Origin: Holophagales bacterium
Lineage (GTDB): Bacteria; Acidobacteriota; Thermoanaerobaculia; Multivoradales; Multivoraceae
Reading direction: 5' to 3'
Assembly: GCA_009837085.1 (NCBI GenBank)
Contig: VXUF01000131.1
Span: 868-47,535, forward strand
DNA: 46,668 bases
This document shows positions 1 to 8,393 of the stretch, one piece after another. A program made the position numbers and the translations under genes. The notes under the pieces are model-generated. The model worked only from the letters and a program-made list of their open reading frames with translations, had not been told where the DNA came from and did no database searches. Position 1 is the stretch's first letter. The number at the start of each line of letters is the position of its first letter.

Positions 1-597
1 GGCAAGGTGCTGCGGCCGCAGTACTTCGTCGAGAACCAACGCGAGGGCGACAATCCGCACGACAGCCTCTCGCCGTCCATGTCTTCCCTGATCATCATCG
101 ATCACGTGAAGGAAGGAGTCCGGCTGGCGCGCGAGAACCGGCTGCCGCAGCCGATCGTCGACGCGATCGAGCAGCACCACGGCACGCGCAGGCTGAACTA
201 CTTCCTGGCGAAGGCGAAGGAGCAGGCGGAGCCGGGCGACGAGGTCAGTGAACGCCAGTACCGCTACCCGGGCCCGATGCCCCAGAGCAAGACCCTTGCC
301 GCGCTGATGGTTGCCGATACGGTGGAGGCAGCGAGCCGTACTCTCGGCGACTTCTCCGAGGAGTCGATCCGCGGGTTGGTCGAACGGCTGTTGAACGACA
401 TCCTCGAGGACGATCAGTTCAGCCAGACCGACCTGACGCTGGCCGACCTGCGCCGGATGCGCTACACCCTGCAGAACGTCCTGAAGACGGTGCATCACCA
501 TCGGGTCGACTACCCGGGCTTCGAATTCGGGCGCGGCGGTCGTGGTTCGTTGCGCGTTCTGCCCGGAGGAGCCGGGAGCGGGCCGGTCGGCGACTGA
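1..597 (+). CDS. pgpH: PgpH-type HD-domain phosphodiesterase, C-terminal fragment
   Basis: This is the last 198 codons of a gene that begins before the window; the frame is open from base 1. The visible part matches the C-terminal end of the 7TM-HD (PgpH) family, membrane proteins that hydrolyse cyclic di-AMP. Seen directly: the segment NPHDSLSP, then a histidine-rich stretch ending in EQHHGT, then a run like MPQSKTLAALMVADTVEAA, all usual in the cytoplasmic HD domain after the metal-binding HD pair. The seven membrane helices and the HD doublet itself lie outside the window. It is followed after 8 bases by a YbeY-Era fusion gene, and the pgpH-ybeY order is common in bacteria, which supports the call. 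Cyclic di-AMP as substrate is inferred from family membership. Confidence 0.85.
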   Translation, partial: GKVLRPQYFVENQREGDNPHDSLSPSMSSLIIIDHVKEGVRLARENRLPQPIVDAIEQHHGTRRLNYFLAKAKEQAEPGDEVSERQYRYPGPMPQSKTLAALMVADTVEAASRTLGDFSEESIRGLVERLLNDILEDDQFSQTDLTLADLRRMRYTLQNVLKTVHHHRVDYPGFEFGRGGRGSLRVLPGGAGSGPVGD

Positions 598-605
598 CGA
601 GGGCG

Positions 606-1928
606 GTGGCAACCATCGACCTGCAGGTTGCGGCCGCGGTGGAGGCCCGGTGCCGCGAGGGTCTCCCGGGGCTCCGTGCCGTGGCGCGCGAGGTGGTTGG
701 CGAGTTGGCGCCGGCCCCGGCGACGCTCACCCTGCGGTTGGTCGACGACGCCGAGATTCGTGAGCTGAACCGCGACTACCGGCAGATCGACTCGGCCACG
801 GACGTGTTGTCCTTCCCGGGTGGAGAGACACCTGAGGGCCGGCACCTGGGCGACATCGTCATCTCGGTCGAGACCGCCACCCGTGGCGATGAGCCCCTCG
901 AGCGAGAGCTCAAGGTGCTCGCCCTGCACGGCATCCTGCACTGTCTGGGCTACGACCACGAGACGGACGACGGCGAGATGGAGGCCCTGGAAGCGCGGCT
1001 GCGGGCTCGCTTCCTGAGGACGTCCGAGTTCCAGGCGCCGAGAAGGGCCGGCACGGTAGCCCTGGTCGGCCGGCCCAACGCCGGAAAGTCGACGTTGATG
1101 AACCGGATGCTGGGGGAGAAGCTGGCGATCGTCTCGGACAAGCCCCAGACCACCCGCCATCGCCTGATCGGCATCCTGAGCACGGAGCGTGGCCAGATGG
1201 TCTTTCACGACACGCCCGGTCTGCACCGGCCGCTGCATCGCCTGAACCGGCGCATGGTTCACGCCGCCGCGGCGGCGCTCAAGGAGGCCGACGTAGTGTG
1301 TTTGCTCCGTGACGCGGCGACTCCGTTCGGGCGTGGCGACGCCTACGCTCTCGACCTCGTCGCCGCGGCGGCGGCGGAGCGCAGCCGGCCCATGTTGTGC
1401 CTTCTGAACAAGATCGACCTGGTCTCCAAGCCCAGGCTCCTGCCCGAGATCGAGCGCTATGCGGGCCGCTCCCTGTTCGAGGAGATCGTTCCGGTTTCGG
1501 CGCTCACCGGCGACGGCGTGGACGAGGTGCTCGAGCTCCTCTGGCGGCACCTGCCGCCCGGGGAGCCGCGCCACGACCCGGAACTGCTGACCGTCCACAC
1601 CGAGCGCTTCCTCGTCGCGGAGCTGATTCGCGAGAAGCTCCTGGAGCAGACGCGCGACGAACTGCCGTTCACCACCGCGGTCGTCATCGAGGCCTGGGAG
1701 GACGGCGAGGAGCGGACGGACCTGCTTGCCAGCATCCTGGTCGACCGGGACAGCCACAAGGGGATCGTCGTCGGCCGGGGCGGAAAGCGGATCAAGGAGA
1801 TCGGCACGGCGGCCCGCCGCGATCTGGAGGAGTTCCTGGGGCGGCGGGTCTACCTGGAGCTGCGCGTACGAACAGAGCCGGGTTGGCGGGAGGATGCCGC
1901 GGTTCTAAGCCGCCTGGAGAGCGGATAG
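606..1928 (+). CDS. ybeY-era: Fused endoribonuclease YbeY and ribosome-assembly GTPase Era
   Basis: A single 440-residue open frame joins two proteins that are usually separate. Residues 1 to about 145 are YbeY, the metal-dependent RNase of 16S rRNA processing and ribosome quality control, with the zinc motif HGILHCLGYDH (His108, His112, His118). Residues from about 148 are Era: Walker A GRPNAGKST at 155-163, DTPG, NKID, and a C-terminal KH domain with GRGGKRIKEIG, which in Era binds the 3' end of 16S rRNA. YbeY and Era are known to interact functionally, so fusion would tie both activities to the same ribosome site. The GTG start follows pgpH by 8 bases. The linker between the domains is only a few residues and contains no start codon that would give a separate full Era. 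A short intergenic hairpin follows the gene. Confidence 0.93.
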   Translation: MATIDLQVAAAVEARCREGLPGLRAVAREVVGELAPAPATLTLRLVDDAEIRELNRDYRQIDSATDVLSFPGGETPEGRHLGDIVISVETATRGDEPLERELKVLALHGILHCLGYDHETDDGEMEALEARLRARFLRTSEFQAPRRAGTVALVGRPNAGKSTLMNRMLGEKLAIVSDKPQTTRHRLIGILSTERGQMVFHDTPGLHRPLHRLNRRMVHAAAAALKEADVVCLLRDAATPFGRGDAYALDLVAAAAAERSRPMLCLLNKIDLVSKPRLLPEIERYAGRSLFEEIVPVSALTGDGVDEVLELLWRHLPPGEPRHDPELLTVHTERFLVAELIREKLLEQTRDELPFTTAVVIEAWEDGEERTDLLASILVDRDSHKGIVVGRGGKRIKEIGTAARRDLEEFLGRRVYLELRVRTEPGWREDAAVLSRLESG

Positions 1929-2248
1929 CGGCGCAGGTGCGGCGCTACAGAAACGTTGGATCCCGGGCTCTCGAGGCGACAGAGTTGTCGCCTCGGCGGG
2001 TCCGGGCCGGGTCATCGGGATGGTCCATTCGTAGCGCGGAGCGTCGTTCTTTCCCGGAACAGCGGTTGGGCATGGAGGTTGCTTGCCAAAACCTGCAGCG
2101 TCCGGCCCGTGGCTTGCCTAGTTCATGGCCGCGCTGATAGACACGCGGCCTTGGCGATTCGTGTTTGAGCTTGCGGTCGGGGGGTGTCTCGGCCACAACA
2201 GATTTGGCGCGGCTCGGTCCGCAGCAAGGAACAGCAAAGGAGAACTTC
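1929..2248 (+). other. Intergenic region upstream of glnA
   Basis: About 320 bases without a convincing gene. It holds a perfect 10-bp hairpin near its start (listed separately) and the ribosome-binding site of glnA at its end. An open frame in register with glnA runs back to about 2165, but the glutamine synthetase family starts at the ATG at 2249, so the upstream part is read as leader. I see no clear sigma-54 GG-GC promoter and no recognisable glutamine riboswitch, though neither can be excluded by eye. Confidence 0.5.
1972..1995 (+). terminator. Perfect 10-bp hairpin after ybeY-era
   Basis: The arms 1972-1981 (cgaggcgaca) and 1986-1995 (tgtcgcctcg) pair perfectly around the loop gagt. 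It lies 43 bases after the Era stop codon. No T-run follows, so it is not a classic intrinsic terminator; it may protect the 3' end of the transcript, slow RNA polymerase, or act with Rho. Confidence 0.5.
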
Positions 2249-3670
2249 ATGTCAGGAGCAAGCCCCAAGTCGATTCTCGATCGGATCCGCGATGAGGGGG
2301 TCCAGATCGTCGATTTCCGGTTCACCGACTTTCCCGGCTTGTGGCAGCACTTCTCGGTGCCGGCGCGCGAGGTCGACGAGGGCACCTTCGAGGACGGCCT
2401 CGGGTTCGACGGTTCGAGCATCCGCGGCTGGCAGGTGATCAACGAGTCGGACATGCTGGTCGTGCCCGACGCGGACACCGCCTTCATCGACCCGTACTAC
2501 GAGCACAAGACGCTCGTCATGACCTGCAACATCGTCGATCCGATCACGCGGGAGAGCTACGGCCGCGACCCGCGCGGCGTCGCCCGGGCGGCCGAGGCCT
2601 ACGTGCAGTCGACCGGCTTGGCGGACACCGCCTACTTCGGTCCGGAGGCCGAGTTCTTCATCTTCGACGACGTGCGTTTCGACGGCGGTCCGAACTTCGG
2701 GTTTTACGAAGTCGACTCGATCGAGGGCCGCTGGAACAGTGGGGCGGACGAAGGTCCGAACCTCGGCTATAAGCCGCGGTACAAGGAGGGCTACTTCCCG
2801 GTGCCGCCGACCGACAAGCACCAGGACATGCGGAGCGAGATGATCCTGATCATGGAGGATCTCGGTCTCAATCCCGAGTGCCAGCACCACGAGGTCGGCA
2901 CCGGCGGTCAGGCCGAGATCGACCTGCGGTTCGCGCCGCTCGTCGAGATGGCGGACGCGATGATGCTCTACAAGTACATCATCAAGAACACCGCCGCCCG
3001 CCACGGCAAGACCGTCACATTCATGCCGAAGCCCCTCTTCGAGGACAACGGTAGCGGCATGCACACCCACCTTTCGCTCTGGAAGGATGGAGTGCCCCTG
3101 TTCGCGGGCGACGGCTACGCCGGCCTTTCGGACATGGCGATGCACGCCATCGGCGGCCTGCTGAGGCACGCGCCGGCGCTGCTCGCCTTCACGAACCCGA
3201 CGACGAACAGCTACAAGCGGCTGGTGCCGGGTTTCGAGGCGCCGGTGAACCTGGTGTACTCGCAGCGCAACCGGAGCGCGGCGGTGCGGATCCCGATGTA
3301 CTCGCCGTCGCCGAAGGCGAAGCGGGTCGAGTTCCGCTGCCCCGATCCGAGCTGCAACCCCTATCTCGCCTTCGCGGCGCTGCTGATGGCGGCGATCGAC
3401 GGCATTCAGAACGAGATCGACCCGGGCAGCTCGCTCGACGTCGACATCTACGATCTGTCGCCGGAGGAGAGCCAGGGTGTTCCGACCACGCCGGCGACGC
3501 TGGAGGAGGCCCTCGACGCCCTCGAGGAGGACCACGAGTTCCTGACCGCGGGAGGCGTGTTCGACGAGGACGTGATCGAGAACCACATCGCGTACAAGCG
3601 TGAGAGCGAGTGCCAGGAGGTGGCGCTGAGGCCGCACCCGCACGAGTTCGCGCTGTACTACGACATCTAG
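2249..3670 (+). CDS. glnA: Type I glutamine synthetase
   Basis: Joins ammonia to glutamate using ATP to give glutamine, the main route of ammonium assimilation; the enzyme is a cytoplasmic dodecamer. The 473-residue length is that of GSI. Family motifs seen in order: GSSIRGW near residue 52, [54 protein letters not shown] and [13 protein letters not shown]. Tyr401 lies in DIYDLSPEE at the place of the adenylylated tyrosine of E. coli GlnA (Tyr397), so regulation by GlnE-type adenylylation is plausible. The start was chosen at ATG 2249 because a strong site, aaaggag at 2236-2242, precedes it and the protein then begins like other family members. It is monocistronic: a strong terminator follows. 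Confidence 0.97.
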   Translation: MSGASPKSILDRIRDEGVQIVDFRFTDFPGLWQHFSVPAREVDEGTFEDGLGFDGSSIRGWQVINESDMLVVPDADTAFIDPYYEHKTLVMTCNIVDPITRESYGRDPRGVARAAEAYVQSTGLADTAYFGPEAEFFIFDDVRFDGGPNFGFYEVDSIEGRWNSGADEGPNLGYKPRYKEGYFPVPPTDKHQDMRSEMILIMEDLGLNPECQHHEVGTGGQAEIDLRFAPLVEMADAMMLYKYIIKNTAARHGKTVTFMPKPLFEDNGSGMHTHLSLWKDGVPLFAGDGYAGLSDMAMHAIGGLLRHAPALLAFTNPTTNSYKRLVPGFEAPVNLVYSQRNRSAAVRIPMYSPSPKAKRVEFRCPDPSCNPYLAFAALLMAAIDGIQNEIDPGSSLDVDIYDLSPEESQGVPTTPATLEEALDALEEDHEFLTAGGVFDEDVIENHIAYKRESECQEVALRPHPHEFALYYDI

Positions 3671-3696
3671 ACCCCAAGCGGACCTCGGTTCCACTA

Positions 3697-3724
3697 GCCG
3701 GCCGCGCATCGCTGCGCGGCCGGC
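3697..3724 (+). terminator. Intrinsic terminator of glnA
   Basis: A 12-bp perfect GC-rich stem (3697-3708 with 3713-3724) with a tcgc loop is followed directly by tttcctt. It sits 26 bases after the glnA stop codon. This is the clearest intrinsic terminator on the plus strand. Confidence 0.9.
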
Positions 3725-3802
3725 TTTCCTTCGTGCGGAGGCGGCCCTGGCTTCGGCTGCTGCTACCGTTGCGCCTTCATTCCCGAGCAGGAGGTCCGTT
3801 CC

Positions 3803-5146
3803 GTGCAAGCCTTAGCGATTCGCACCCTTGGCATCGTGCTGGGGTTGACGTTGACCGTGCCGGCGGTGGCCGACGACTGGCCGCAGTGGCGGGGCGCCGA
3901 CCGCTCCGGCGTGTGGCAGGAGGACGGCATTCTGGAGCGGTTCCCCGAGGAGGGCCTCGAGGCGGTCTGGCGGGTCCCCATTCGCGGCGGCTACTCGGGG
4001 CCGGTGGTCGCGGACGGCCGCGTCTTCGTAACCGACTGGCAGCGCGTTGAGGGAACACGGGCCATCATGGGCAGGGAACGCGTCCTGGCGCTCGACGAGG
4101 AGACCGGCGAGGTGATCTGGAGTCACGAGTGGGACGTGAACTACTCGGCGCTGCAGCAGAGCTACGCGATCGGTCCGCGTTCGACGCCGGCCGTCGACGG
4201 CGACACGCTCTACGTGATGGGGGCCGTCGGCCATCTCACGGCCCTCGAAGCCGAGACCGGCGAGGTGATCTGGAGTTACGACTCCGTGGAGCAGGGCAAC
4301 GCCAGCATTACGATCTGGGGCTTTACGAGTTCGCCGCTCGTTCACGGCGACCTGTTGATCCAGATCGTGGGCGCCGAACCGGACGGCAAGGTGATGGCCT
4401 TCAACAAGCACACGGGCGAAGAGGTCTGGCGGTCGCTGTCCTCGAACTGGGAGATGGGCTACGGCCAGCCGATGATCTTCGAGCGCGGCGGCGTCGAGCA
4501 GCTCATCATCTGGGAGCCGCAGGCGGTCAACTCACTCGATCCGGCAACCGGCGAGGTCTACTGGAGCGTGCCCTGGGAGGTGGCGTCGGGCATGACCGTG
4601 ACGACGCCGGTGGTCGACGGCGACCGGCTGCTCTTCAGTCAGTTCTACCGCGGTTCGCTGCTGCTCGAGTTCGACTCCGAGGAGCCCGAGGTACGGGAAT
4701 TGTGGCGTGGCAAGAGCCGGAGCGAGATGCCGGAGGAGACGGAGGGTCTCCACTCCCTGATCACGACGCCGATTCTCGAGGGCGACACGATCTACGGCGT
4801 CTGCAGCTACGGCCAGTTGCGAGGTCTCAACGCCGCCGATGGCTCGCGGCTTTGGGAAAGCGACAAGATGACTCGTCAGGGCCGCTGGGGCGCGGCCTTC
4901 ATGGTCAGGCACGGCGACCGCTGGTTCGTCAACAACGATCTCGGCGACCTGATCATCGCCCGCTTCTCACGGGACGGCTACGAGGAGATCGATCGCGCGA
5001 GGCTGATCGAACCGACGACGCGGTCCGGTTTCGGACCGCGCAGGCTCTTTGACGCGATGGTCAATTGGACGCATCCGGCCTATGCCAACCGCCATGTCAT
5101 CGCGAGGAACGACGAGGAGATCATCCGTGTCTCTTTGGCCGAGTAG
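3803..5146 (+). CDS. Exported PQQ-like beta-propeller repeat protein
   Basis: A 447-residue periplasmic protein. Residues 1-23 form a signal peptide ending in a probable AVA cleavage site just before DDWPQWRGADRSG, the opening typical of PQQ-binding-like (BamB-type) propellers common in Acidobacteriota and Planctomycetota. Repeated blade motifs of the form ALDEETGEVIWSHEW, ALEAETGEVIWSYDS, AFNKHTGEEVWRS and SLDPATGEVYWSV are visible. Such proteins may be PQQ dehydrogenase-like or structural; no dehydrogenase catalytic pattern or haem site was recognised, so no reaction is assigned. The GTG start has aggaggt about 8 bases upstream. Its last 20 bases overlap the start of the next gene, suggesting translational coupling. 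Confidence 0.88.
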   Translation: MQALAIRTLGIVLGLTLTVPAVADDWPQWRGADRSGVWQEDGILERFPEEGLEAVWRVPIRGGYSGPVVADGRVFVTDWQRVEGTRAIMGRERVLALDEETGEVIWSHEWDVNYSALQQSYAIGPRSTPAVDGDTLYVMGAVGHLTALEAETGEVIWSYDSVEQGNASITIWGFTSSPLVHGDLLIQIVGAEPDGKVMAFNKHTGEEVWRSLSSNWEMGYGQPMIFERGGVEQLIIWEPQAVNSLDPATGEVYWSVPWEVASGMTVTTPVVDGDRLLFSQFYRGSLLLEFDSEEPEVRELWRGKSRSEMPEETEGLHSLITTPILEGDTIYGVCSYGQLRGLNAADGSRLWESDKMTRQGRWGAAFMVRHGDRWFVNNDLGDLIIARFSRDGYEEIDRARLIEPTTRSGFGPRRLFDAMVNWTHPAYANRHVIARNDEEIIRVSLAE

Positions 5147-7025
5147 ATCTGCGCGAATCGGCAGCTGGACCGCCCTCGCGGCCCTGCTGCTCGCGCTCGC
5201 GGCGCTGCCGGCCGCCGGCCAGAGGACGTCGGATTTCTGGGAGCGGGCGATCGTGGCCTTCGAGGCCGAGGACCGCGAGCAGCCGCCGCAGCCCGGGGGC
5301 ACGATGTTCCTCGGTTCGTCGAGCATCGTGTTCTGGGACCTGGACCGGTGGTTCCCGAGGAGTCGCTTTCCCGATCTGCGGGCCACCAATCGCGGCTTCG
5401 GCGGATCGACGATCGCCGACTCGCTGTACTACTTCGACCGCATCGTCCCGCCGCACCGGCCGGCCACGATCGTCTTCTACGCCGGCGACAACGACATCTT
5501 CGCCGGCAAGTCGGCCCAGACCGTCGCCGCCGACTTCACCGAGCTGGCTCGCCGCGTGTGGGCGGAGTGGCCCGAGACGCGAATGATCTACGTCGCGATC
5601 AAGCCGAGCCCGGCCCGCTGGCACCTGGCGCCCGAAATGCGAGCGGCGAACGCGCTGGTCGCGGCTGCCGCGGAGGAGGAGCCGAGGCTCTCCTTCCTCG
5701 ACATCGACGCGCCGATGATCGGCGCCGACGGGCGACCGCGGCCGGAGCTCTTCGTCTCCGACGGCCTGCACCTGTCCGACCACGGTTACCGGCTGTGGAC
5801 GGATCTGCTGGCGCCGCACCTGGACGGTCGCGAGGGCGAGGGCCCGGAGGGCGAGCTCATCTTTCCGCTCGAGCACTGGCACAACCACGGTTCCTCCGTC
5901 GTCGAACTCCCGAACGGCGACCTGCTGACGGCCTGGTTCCATGGCTCGGGCGAGCGGAGGTCGGACGACGTGCGGATCCTGGGCGCCCGCCTGCGGGCCG
6001 GCGCGGAGGCGTGGAGCGAGCCGTTCCTGCTGGCGGACACCCCGGGCTTTCCCGACACGAACTGCACCCTGCTGCTAGAGCCCCTCAGCGCGGGCGGCCA
6101 CCGGCTGTGGCTGTTCTGGCCCACGATCCAGGCGAATCTCTGGGAGAGCGCCCTGATGAAGGTCAAGGTCTCGAGCGACTTCGACGGGCCGGGACCGCCG
6201 GTCTGGCAGTGGCAGGACGTGCTCCACATGAAGCCTGGCGACGGCTTTCACGACCTGGTGGCCGCGCGGACGGACGAGTACTTCCGAAGCCTGGGCTTTT
6301 CCGGTGCCCTGGATCCGGCCGCGCCGGAGTCGGCCCGGCAATGGGCGGCGCGCAACCTGGAGCAGGCCGCCGACAAGCTGACCCGTCGCCTCGGCTGGTT
6401 CACACGCGCCCATCCGGTTGTCCTGCCGCTCCCCGAGGGCGGCCAGCGGCTTCTCCTGGGGCTCTACTCGGACGGCTTCAGCTTCGCTTCCGCCACGTAT
6501 AGCGACGACGGCGGACACACCTGGACGATGAGCGAGCCGATCATCGGCGGCGGCAGCATCCAGCCCACGTTCGCGCTGCGTGACGACGGCACCCTGCTCG
6601 CCTTCATGCGCGACAACGGCCCGCCGCCGAAGCGGGCTCACGTCGCGGAGTCGCGGGACCTGGGGGCGACCTGGACGATCGCTCGCGACCATCCCGACAT
6701 CGTCGAGACGGGCGCCGGGCTCGAGGTGCTGAAGCTCGAAAGCGGCCGGTGGATCGTGGTCCACAACGACATCCCTGACGGGCGCTACCGGCTCGCGGTG
6801 TCCGTCTCCGAGGACGAGGGCAGGACCTTCAAGCGGCGGCGCTACATCGAGCGCGAGGAGAAGGGCGTCGGCCGCTACCACTACCCGTCCGTCATCCAGA
6901 CCCGGGACGGCCGCATCCACGTGACCTACAGCTACCACGTCGCCGGCGCGCTCGACGACGGCGGCCAGGGCAAGAGCATCAAGCACGTGAGCTTGGATGA
7001 GGCCTGGCTGCTCGGCGGCGACTGA
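5127..7025 (+). CDS. Secreted SGNH hydrolase fused to sialidase-like BNR propeller
   Basis: A 632-residue exported protein with two enzyme-like modules. The start is placed at GTG 5127, inside the end of the previous gene, because gaggaga precedes it and it gives a normal signal peptide (hydrophobic core about residues 13-30, then AAGQ). Residues about 58-240 are an SGNH/GDSL esterase: FLGSSSI with Ser65 as likely nucleophile, RGFGGST, AGDNDI with Asn122, and SDGLHLSDHGY carrying the Asp-x-x-His pair. From about residue 250 the sequence changes to a sialidase/BNR-like propeller, with EHWHNHGSSVVELPNGDLL and later blade motifs YSDDGGHTWTMSEP and VSEDEGRTFKRR. This pairing suggests removal of acyl groups together with cleavage or binding of a glycan. 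Substrate unknown. Confidence 0.87.
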   Translation: MSLWPSRSARIGSWTALAALLLALAALPAAGQRTSDFWERAIVAFEAEDREQPPQPGGTMFLGSSSIVFWDLDRWFPRSRFPDLRATNRGFGGSTIADSLYYFDRIVPPHRPATIVFYAGDNDIFAGKSAQTVAADFTELARRVWAEWPETRMIYVAIKPSPARWHLAPEMRAANALVAAAAEEEPRLSFLDIDAPMIGADGRPRPELFVSDGLHLSDHGYRLWTDLLAPHLDGREGEGPEGELIFPLEHWHNHGSSVVELPNGDLLTAWFHGSGERRSDDVRILGARLRAGAEAWSEPFLLADTPGFPDTNCTLLLEPLSAGGHRLWLFWPTIQANLWESALMKVKVSSDFDGPGPPVWQWQDVLHMKPGDGFHDLVAARTDEYFRSLGFSGALDPAAPESARQWAARNLEQAADKLTRRLGWFTRAHPVVLPLPEGGQRLLLGLYSDGFSFASATYSDDGGHTWTMSEPIIGGGSIQPTFALRDDGTLLAFMRDNGPPPKRAHVAESRDLGATWTIARDHPDIVETGAGLEVLKLESGRWIVVHNDIPDGRYRLAVSVSEDEGRTFKRRRYIEREEKGVGRYHYPSVIQTRDGRIHVTYSYHVAGALDDGGQGKSIKHVSLDEAWLLGGD

Positions 7026-7039
7026 GAGAGGAATCCGAC

Positions 7040-8383
7040 ATGCACCAACGAAAGACGTTCACCGTCGTTCTCGCCTCCATACTGGCCGCCGGCCTGCTCG
7101 CGGGCTGTGCGCCCCAGGGCACGGACAGCGCGAGCGGCGCCGGCATGTTCGCCGGCCTGCCGCGCGCCACACCCGAAAGCGCCGGCATGTCGAGCGATCG
7201 GCTCGACCGGATCCGGCCGGCGTTCGAGAGCTACGTGACGGACGGCAAGCTGTCCGGCGTGATCACGGCCGTCGCCCGCGATGGCCAGGTCGTGCACTTC
7301 GAGGCCAGCGGTTACCAGGACGTCGAAGCGGGCGAGCCGATGGCCGAGGACACGATCTTCCGCATGTACTCGATGACCAAGCCGATCGCCTCGGCGGCGC
7401 TGATGATGCTCTGGGAGGAGGGGCACTTTCTGCTGTCGACGCCGCTGTCCCAGGTCCTTCCGGAGTTCGCCGACACGGAGGTCTACGTCTCCGGCGCCGG
7501 CGACGACATGGAGACGGAACCGCCTCGGCGGCCGATCGTCATCCGCGACCTGATGACCCACACCTCCGGGCTGACCTACACGTTCATCCCCAGCCCGGTC
7601 GCCGCCAGCTACGCGGCCGCGGGACTGGAAGGCTCGGCGGACGCCGTGCCCCACGACGACCTGGCGCACTACGTCCGGGAGCTGGCGAAGCAGCCGCTGC
7701 TGGCTCATCCCGGCACCGCCTGGAACTACAGCGTCGGCCTCGAGGTCGCGGGCCGGGTGGTCGAGGTCGTCTCCGGGCAGAGCTTCCGGGACTTCCTGAA
7801 GGAGCGCATCTTCGACCCGCTGGGAATGGTCGACACGGACTTCCACGTACCGGACGAGAAGCTCGATCGCCTCGCCGTGAACTACGCGCCGACACCGGAG
7901 GGCGGTATCGCCGTGTTCGACGACCCGGATACCAGCGCCTACCGGAAGCCGCCGAAGGTGGAGATGGGCGGTTCCGGCCTGGTCGCCACCGCCGGCGACT
8001 ACCTGCGCTTTGCCCAGATGCTGGCGAACGGCGGAGAGCTCGACGGGGCGCGGATTCTCGGACCGGAGACGGTGGCCCTGATGATGGACAACCACCTGGG
8101 ATCGGCCTACGGACCCTCGCCCATGTCGAGCCTCAACCTCGACATGGGGATGAGCGAGGGCATGGGCTACGGCCTGGGTGGCTACTCGATCACCGACACC
8201 GGGCTCACCGGTCTGCCGGCCTCGCCCGGCACGTACGGCTGGGGCGGCGCCGCCTCGACCGATTTCCTCGTCGATTCCGAGGAGGATCTCGTGGCCATGG
8301 TGCTGACCCAGTTGCTGCCCACGGGCACCTATCCGCTGCGTCCGACGATGGAAGTGCTGACCTACCAGGCGATCGTGGACTAG
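7040..8383 (+). CDS. Beta-lactamase-fold serine hydrolase, lipoprotein
   Basis: A 447-residue member of the beta-lactamase/penicillin-binding-protein-like (class C, EstB-like) serine hydrolases. An N-terminal lipobox LLAGC predicts a lipid-anchored protein in the periplasm. The catalytic SxxK is visible as Ser111-Met-Thr-Lys114 in YSMTKP, followed by DLMTHTSGL and by WNYSVGLEVAG, which supplies the usual second-motif tyrosine. These proteins act as esterases, D-amino-peptidases or amidases; true beta-lactam resistance is not implied. It follows the SGNH-sialidase gene after 14 bases with gagaggaat as ribosome-binding site, so it is probably in the same operon, and is followed by a beta-barrel gene 10 bases on. 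Confidence 0.9.
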   Translation: MHQRKTFTVVLASILAAGLLAGCAPQGTDSASGAGMFAGLPRATPESAGMSSDRLDRIRPAFESYVTDGKLSGVITAVARDGQVVHFEASGYQDVEAGEPMAEDTIFRMYSMTKPIASAALMMLWEEGHFLLSTPLSQVLPEFADTEVYVSGAGDDMETEPPRRPIVIRDLMTHTSGLTYTFIPSPVAASYAAAGLEGSADAVPHDDLAHYVRELAKQPLLAHPGTAWNYSVGLEVAGRVVEVVSGQSFRDFLKERIFDPLGMVDTDFHVPDEKLDRLAVNYAPTPEGGIAVFDDPDTSAYRKPPKVEMGGSGLVATAGDYLRFAQMLANGGELDGARILGPETVALMMDNHLGSAYGPSPMSSLNLDMGMSEGMGYGLGGYSITDTGLTGLPASPGTYGWGGAASTDFLVDSEEDLVAMVLTQLLPTGTYPLRPTMEVLTYQAIVD

Positions 8384-8393
8384 GCGCGAAAAG

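Noticed and set aside
510..1757. Long minus-strand open frame opposite ybeY-era
   Set aside because: High GC gives long antisense frames; the plus strand holds clear YbeY and Era motifs and this reading is Arg/Gly/Val-rich without any family pattern.
2165..2248. N-terminal extension of glutamine synthetase from an upstream in-frame codon
   Set aside because: The extension is not family-like, while ATG 2249 has a strong ribosome-binding site and gives the standard length.
2252..3808. 518-codon minus-strand frame opposite glnA
   Set aside because: It mirrors the codon pattern of glutamine synthetase, whose motifs are complete on the plus strand.
7040..8383. True class C beta-lactamase (antibiotic resistance)
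   Set aside because: The SxxK motif is present but the overall pattern (lipoprotein, THTSGL segment, no KTG seen) fits the broad esterase/peptidase serine-hydrolase group.
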